Positions 6,093-9,184 of a stretch of 9,184 bases of DNA are shown here, piece by piece. The notes beneath the pieces were generated by a model. That model saw nothing but the letters and a program-made list of their open reading frames with translations. It had not been told where the DNA came from and ran no database searches. How positions within the stretch are numbered: the first letter of the stretch is position 1; the number at the start of each line of letters is the position of its first letter. Made by a program: the position numbers and the translations under genes. This DNA comes from Tissierellia bacterium (lineage in GTDB: Bacteria; Bacillota_A; Clostridia; Tissierellales; Peptoniphilaceae): the NCBI GenBank assembly GCA_012728775.1, contig JAAYEN010000211.1, forward strand, positions 1 through 9,184, given 5' to 3'.

Positions 6093-7850
6093 TTAAAAAT
6101 CTAATAGGTTGCCACAAAATACATCAATTTTACTTACACCTTTAAATTCTGAATTGCCTTCTAATTTTTCTGCTAAAATTTCCATACATCGATCATTTGA
6201 ATCATATGTATTAATATATGTTTTAGCTTGAGGAATATCTGCCAAATGATAAGGACATTGTACAGATATTACAATGGTGGGTACCTCATGAACATAAAAA
6301 GGTATGTCAGGAGTACCTTTGCTTGCGGGCCATACTGGTCTTTGAACTGTTCCAGGGTTAACATCTACAACATTAATAATCAGATCATAATTATCTGTTA
6401 AGCCTTTAATAGGTGCTTTTTGAGCATAAACATTGGCAACAGCTGCTTTCATTTCGGTAGGCGGAAGTTCTTTAATTCTATCAATAGGAGAAATAAACTT
6501 CTCTACTTGATAGCCTTTTTCTTTTAATACTTCTAATAATTTATCAGAAGCTTTGAAACCGCCACCAAGCATTGCGCCAAATCCTCCTTCTTCTCCTTTA
6601 ATATCCACAATCAATACTCTTTTAAATTTTTCAGGAGAAATTGGAAGTACTCCTTCTTCTTCCTTTACAAGTGTGATAGATTTATCTGTCACTTCATCAT
6701 ATAGTTTGACATTGTGCGGTTCGCCTATTCTTGCCATAGCTTCTTCTTTAGGTAAAAACATCTCGTCAATTGTTTTCTTGTGAAGACCAATTTTTGCTTT
6801 CAACCCTAATGTTCTAGTAATAGCATCATTTAATCTTTCTTCTGATAGTAATCCATTTTTATAACCATCTAACATATAACCGAAGTCTTCATCTGGATCA
6901 TTGAAAAATAAGAATAAATCACAACCTGATTCTATGGCAGTAGGAAGAATTTCCGACCTTTTCATCGCTCCAGTCATTCCAACCATGTGAGATGCGTCTG
7001 TGACAACTACACCATTAAAGCCTAGTTTCCCTCTTAATAAATCCATTAAGATTTCCTTAGATAAACTAGCAGGCATAGTTGGTCTGTCTTTATATTTTTC
7101 GGGATTAAAATGTCTACTATAAGATGGCAAGTGTATATGTCCAGCCATTATAGATGGTAAATCATTGTCTATTAATCCTTGATAAACATAACCGAAGCTC
7201 TTATCCCACTCTTCCATAGATAACGAGTTAATTGACGGTGACAAATGGTGGTCTCTTTCATCGACACCATCACCGGGGAAATGTTTCGCAGCAGGCATGA
7301 TTCCATATTCTTGTATTCCTCTCATGTATTCAAGACTCAATTCAAGAACTGTCTTAGGATCATTGGACCAAGATCTTTTTGCAATAATTGGATTTCTCCA
7401 ATTGTACATAATATCTACAATTGGCGCAAAGCTCCAGTTGCATCCTACTGCAGATGCTTCATATCCTGAAACCCTCCCCATTTCATAAGCATACTTAGGG
7501 TCATTTGTTGCGGCTATTTTAACCTCAAAACCTATTTCTGTTCCATCTGATACGGCACCTTTACCACCTTGTTCTGTATTAGCAGCTATTAGAATTGGAA
7601 TTTTACTTTGGGATTGTAAATATTTGTTTTGATCATATATTTCAGAAGCAGAACCCGGATTATAGCGAATAGCTCCAATATGATATTTTTCTACAGTTTC
7701 TTTAAGATATGCTTCTTCTCTAGAAGAACCCATATTAACAAATAATTGACCTATTTTTTCTTCTAATGTCATATTTTCAATTGTATTTTTCACCCACTTA
7801 ATATCTTCTTCTTCGAGATAAAAAGGTCTCTTACTTAAATCTACTCTCAT
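6093..7850 (-). CDS. Family 3 glycoside hydrolase, NagZ (beta-N-acetylhexosaminidase) type
   Basis: Two-domain GH3 enzyme of 585 residues. The N-terminal barrel (about 15-355) shows MTLEEKIGQLF (27-37), AKHFPGDG (188-195), MAGHIHLPS (235-243) and the nucleophile motif VVVTDASHM (281-289; Asp285). Residues 189-202 follow the NagZ pattern KHFPG-[HD]-G-x4-D-x-H, with Asp200/His202 as the likely general acid/base dyad. The usual Ser/Thr between them is His201. This points to beta-N-acetylglucosaminidase (or NagZ-like phosphorylase) chemistry rather than beta-glucosidase. The C-terminal part (about 385-585) is an alpha/beta sandwich like that of two-domain firmicute NagZ, without catalytic residues I can identify. 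No signal peptide is present, so it acts in the cytosol on an imported oligosaccharide. GGAGA overlaps the HAD gene's stop region and precedes the ATG at close spacing. Its place in a uronate operon suggests a uronic-acid-containing glycoside as substrate, which is inferred. Confidence 0.88.
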   Translation of the reverse strand: MRVDLSKRPFYLEEEDIKWVKNTIENMTLEEKIGQLFVNMGSSREEAYLKETVEKYHIGAIRYNPGSASEIYDQNKYLQSQSKIPILIAANTEQGGKGAVSDGTEIGFEVKIAATNDPKYAYEMGRVSGYEASAVGCNWSFAPIVDIMYNWRNPIIAKRSWSNDPKTVLELSLEYMRGIQEYGIMPAAKHFPGDGVDERDHHLSPSINSLSMEEWDKSFGYVYQGLIDNDLPSIMAGHIHLPSYSRHFNPEKYKDRPTMPASLSKEILMDLLRGKLGFNGVVVTDASHMVGMTGAMKRSEILPTAIESGCDLFLFFNDPDEDFGYMLDGYKNGLLSEERLNDAITRTLGLKAKIGLHKKTIDEMFLPKEEAMARIGEPHNVKLYDEVTDKSITLVKEEEGVLPISPEKFKRVLIVDIKGEEGGFGAMLGGGFKASDKLLEVLKEKGYQVEKFISPIDRIKELPPTEMKAAVANVYAQKAPIKGLTDNYDLIINVVDVNPGTVQRPVWPASKGTPDIPFYVHEVPTIVISVQCPYHLADIPQAKTYINTYDSNDRCMEILAEKLEGNSEFKGVSKIDVFCGNLLDF

Positions 7851-7861
7851 AATATTCTCCT

Positions 7862-8695
7862 TTACATTGAATCTAATTCTGAAATAAATTTATTAATTAA
7901 TTTATCTTGAACTTGGTTATATTCTCCCATAATAAATTTCTGAAAATACTCATCACGAAAATTTATCCAGCTTTGTTCTTCTTTTTTGGCTATAATCGGA
8001 TAAAAATACACATTGTTGTCTCGTGCTGCCTGTAAGTCGCCTAAAGCATCTCCAATTTTTATAACTTTGTGTTTTTCATAATTTCCTTGGACTACCGCAT
8101 GGGCAATTGATTCTGTCTTTGTTCCAAATTCCTGAGTAAACACAGCATCAATATAATCCATCAATCCAGCTTTTGACCACTCTTGCTTTATCGCATCTTC
8201 TGTAGCTGAACTAATAACAACAATGTTCGCTTTCTTAGCTATTTCTTTTAGTGTAGGTAATACATTGTCAAAAGGTTTGTTTTTCTCTCTTGGTATTTTT
8301 TCAATAGCATCGTTTACATTGTAAGACCAATCTATAGCTTTTTTAAAAATATTAGATTTTATTTTTTCATAGGCATCTTCCATACCATCAATAGAAAGTT
8401 TACCATCATTATCTATATAGTTTTGAAAAACTTCAATTTCTTCTACAGGCCGTATGTTTTCATTGATATACTCTAGCCCATCTAAAAAACCTAGAAACCT
8501 ATTTATTCCTCTTCTATGGCTAAATAGATTTGTCTTATTCCATCTTTTTAAAACATTTTCCTTTTGTTCTTCCACATCCATTATCTTCACAAACTCTGGA
8601 CCAAATGCTTCATAATGTTTAACGTTCATGGTATCCATTGCACATCCATCACTGTCAATGCAAACTAGAAAGTCTTTTATTTCTTTAATTTCCAT
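7862..8695 (-). CDS. HAD-superfamily hydrolase (phosphatase-like)
   Basis: Protein of 277 residues with all four HAD motifs. Motif I is CIDSDGCAMDTM (12-23; Asp14 nucleophile, Asp16 acid/base), motif II VVISSATED (159-167; Ser162 or Ser163), motif III the Lys193 in FGTKTES, and motif IV KIGDALGD (213-220; Asp216 and Asp220 for magnesium). A large helical cap of about 120 residues lies between motifs I and II, with RWNKTNLFSHRRGINRF at about 51-67. That basic, aromatic stretch may face the substrate. The fold predicts hydrolysis of a phosphomonoester, probably a sugar or aldonate phosphate, in the cytosol; the substrate is unknown. The ATG at 8693-8695 has AAGGAG about six bases upstream. It lies 19 bases after uxaC and 11 before the GH3 gene, so co-transcription is almost certain. 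A role in removing stalled or toxic phosphorylated uronate intermediates is a guess. Confidence 0.87.
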   Translation of the reverse strand: MEIKEIKDFLVCIDSDGCAMDTMNVKHYEAFGPEFVKIMDVEEQKENVLKRWNKTNLFSHRRGINRFLGFLDGLEYINENIRPVEEIEVFQNYIDNDGKLSIDGMEDAYEKIKSNIFKKAIDWSYNVNDAIEKIPREKNKPFDNVLPTLKEIAKKANIVVISSATEDAIKQEWSKAGLMDYIDAVFTQEFGTKTESIAHAVVQGNYEKHKVIKIGDALGDLQAARDNNVYFYPIIAKKEEQSWINFRDEYFQKFIMGEYNQVQDKLINKFISELDSM

Positions 8696-8714
8696 GGCTA
8701 CTCCTTTCTATTAA

Positions 8715-9184
8715 TTATTTAAAACCAATATATTCTTTAACATTGTTGTAACAAATGTCTTCAACCATTTTGCCTACGAATTCTATATCATCTGGATATT
8801 CTCCATTTTCAACAATATTTCCTAAGAAATTACACAGTAATCTTCTAAAATACTCATGTCTTGGAAAAGATAAAAATGATCTAGAATCAGTCAACATTCC
8901 TATAAAAGTTGGTAATACACCTACTGATGCCAATGTATCCATTTGTTCAATCATTCCCATCTTGTGATCCATGAACCACCAAGCAGCGCCAAATTGTACT
9001 TTACCTCTATAAGGTGCTCGCTGAAAATCTCCTGCTAATGTCGCAAGCATAAAGTTGTCTTTAGTTCCATTTAGGCTATAAATAACAGTTTTAGGCAAAT
9101 TGTCTTCATAATCTAAAATATTCAATAATTTTGAAATTTGAGGCGCATAGTTAAAATCATCCATAGAGTCAAATCCATGGTCAG
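8715..9184 (-). CDS. uxaC: Glucuronate (uronate) isomerase, C-terminal part; cut by window edge
   Basis: The reading frame is open to the window edge, giving the last 155 complete codons; about 310 N-terminal residues are missing compared with the usual 465-470. UxaC converts D-glucuronate to D-fructuronate, and D-galacturonate to D-tagaturonate, the first step of hexuronate catabolism. Family signatures seen are LPKTVIYSLN, then LATLAGDFQ, GKVQFGAAWWFMDHKMGM and the highly conserved LTDSRSFLSFPRHEYFRRLL, followed by CNFLG, NGEYP and EDICYNN near the C-terminus. The N-terminal metal-binding HxH motif lies outside the window and cannot be checked. An internal ATG at 9162-9164 is not the start: family similarity continues upstream (GFDS at the edge). 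It is the first gene visible in the uronate operon; more operon genes, and the promoter, are probably beyond the right edge. Confidence 0.93.
   Translation of the reverse strand, partial: DHGFDSMDDFNYAPQISKLLNILDYEDNLPKTVIYSLNGTKDNFMLATLAGDFQRAPYRGKVQFGAAWWFMDHKMGMIEQMDTLASVGVLPTFIGMLTDSRSFLSFPRHEYFRRLLCNFLGNIVENGEYPDDIEFVGKMVEDICYNNVKEYIGFK

Noticed and set aside
6553..7488. Three plus-strand open frames opposite the GH3 gene
   Set aside because: All lie inside a full-length enzyme gene with intact motifs, two of them overlap each other in different frames, and none has a plausible protein sequence.
8755..8967. Open frame of 70 codons on the plus strand
   Set aside because: It is antisense to the most conserved part of uxaC.

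Overview
The window is A+T-rich DNA with compact genes, strong AGGAG-type ribosome binding sites and T-tailed hairpin terminators. Together with the proteins encoded (M20D amidohydrolase, lipoprotein with a Gram-positive-style lipobox, firmicute-type uronate genes), this suggests a low-GC Firmicute, most likely an anaerobe of the Clostridia/Tissierellia type. This is inferred from gene style, not from a marker gene. Nine of the ten genes are on the minus strand; only a small zinc-ribbon gene (4936-5220) is on the plus strand. No RNA gene, insertion sequence or CRISPR array was seen.

Reading down the minus strand, the right half (9184 to 5453) is a tight uronate operon: uxaC (glucuronate isomerase, cut by the window edge), a HAD-family hydrolase, a cytosolic family 3 glycoside hydrolase of the NagZ type, and a KDPG/KHG aldolase. 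The gaps are 19, 11 and 22 bases and the operon ends at a long hairpin (5354-5399). UxaC and the aldolase are the entry and exit steps of hexuronate breakdown. The GH3 enzyme between them suggests that the substrate arrives as a glycoside, perhaps an amino-sugar/uronic-acid disaccharide.

The middle (4831 to 2305) is a two-gene unit: a GltS-like membrane transporter with a good sigma-A promoter, then an M20D amidohydrolase. It fits uptake of an N-acyl or conjugated amino acid followed by cytosolic hydrolysis. A convincing terminator-like hairpin lies between the two genes, with its T-run almost touching the second gene's ribosome binding site, so expression of the hydrolase probably depends on readthrough or processing.

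The left part holds three separately transcribed single genes: a lipoprotein of unknown function (1411-2232), the zinc-ribbon protein YjdM/PhnA (961-1296) and a two-domain mercaptopyruvate/thiosulfate sulfurtransferase (10-837).

Most of this is ordinary metabolism. The points most worth a second look are the GH3/HAD pair inside the uronate operon, the terminator between transporter and hydrolase, the overlapping inverted repeats in the convergent region at 5308-5399, and the unassigned lipoprotein. I did not find convincing evidence of a wholly new system.
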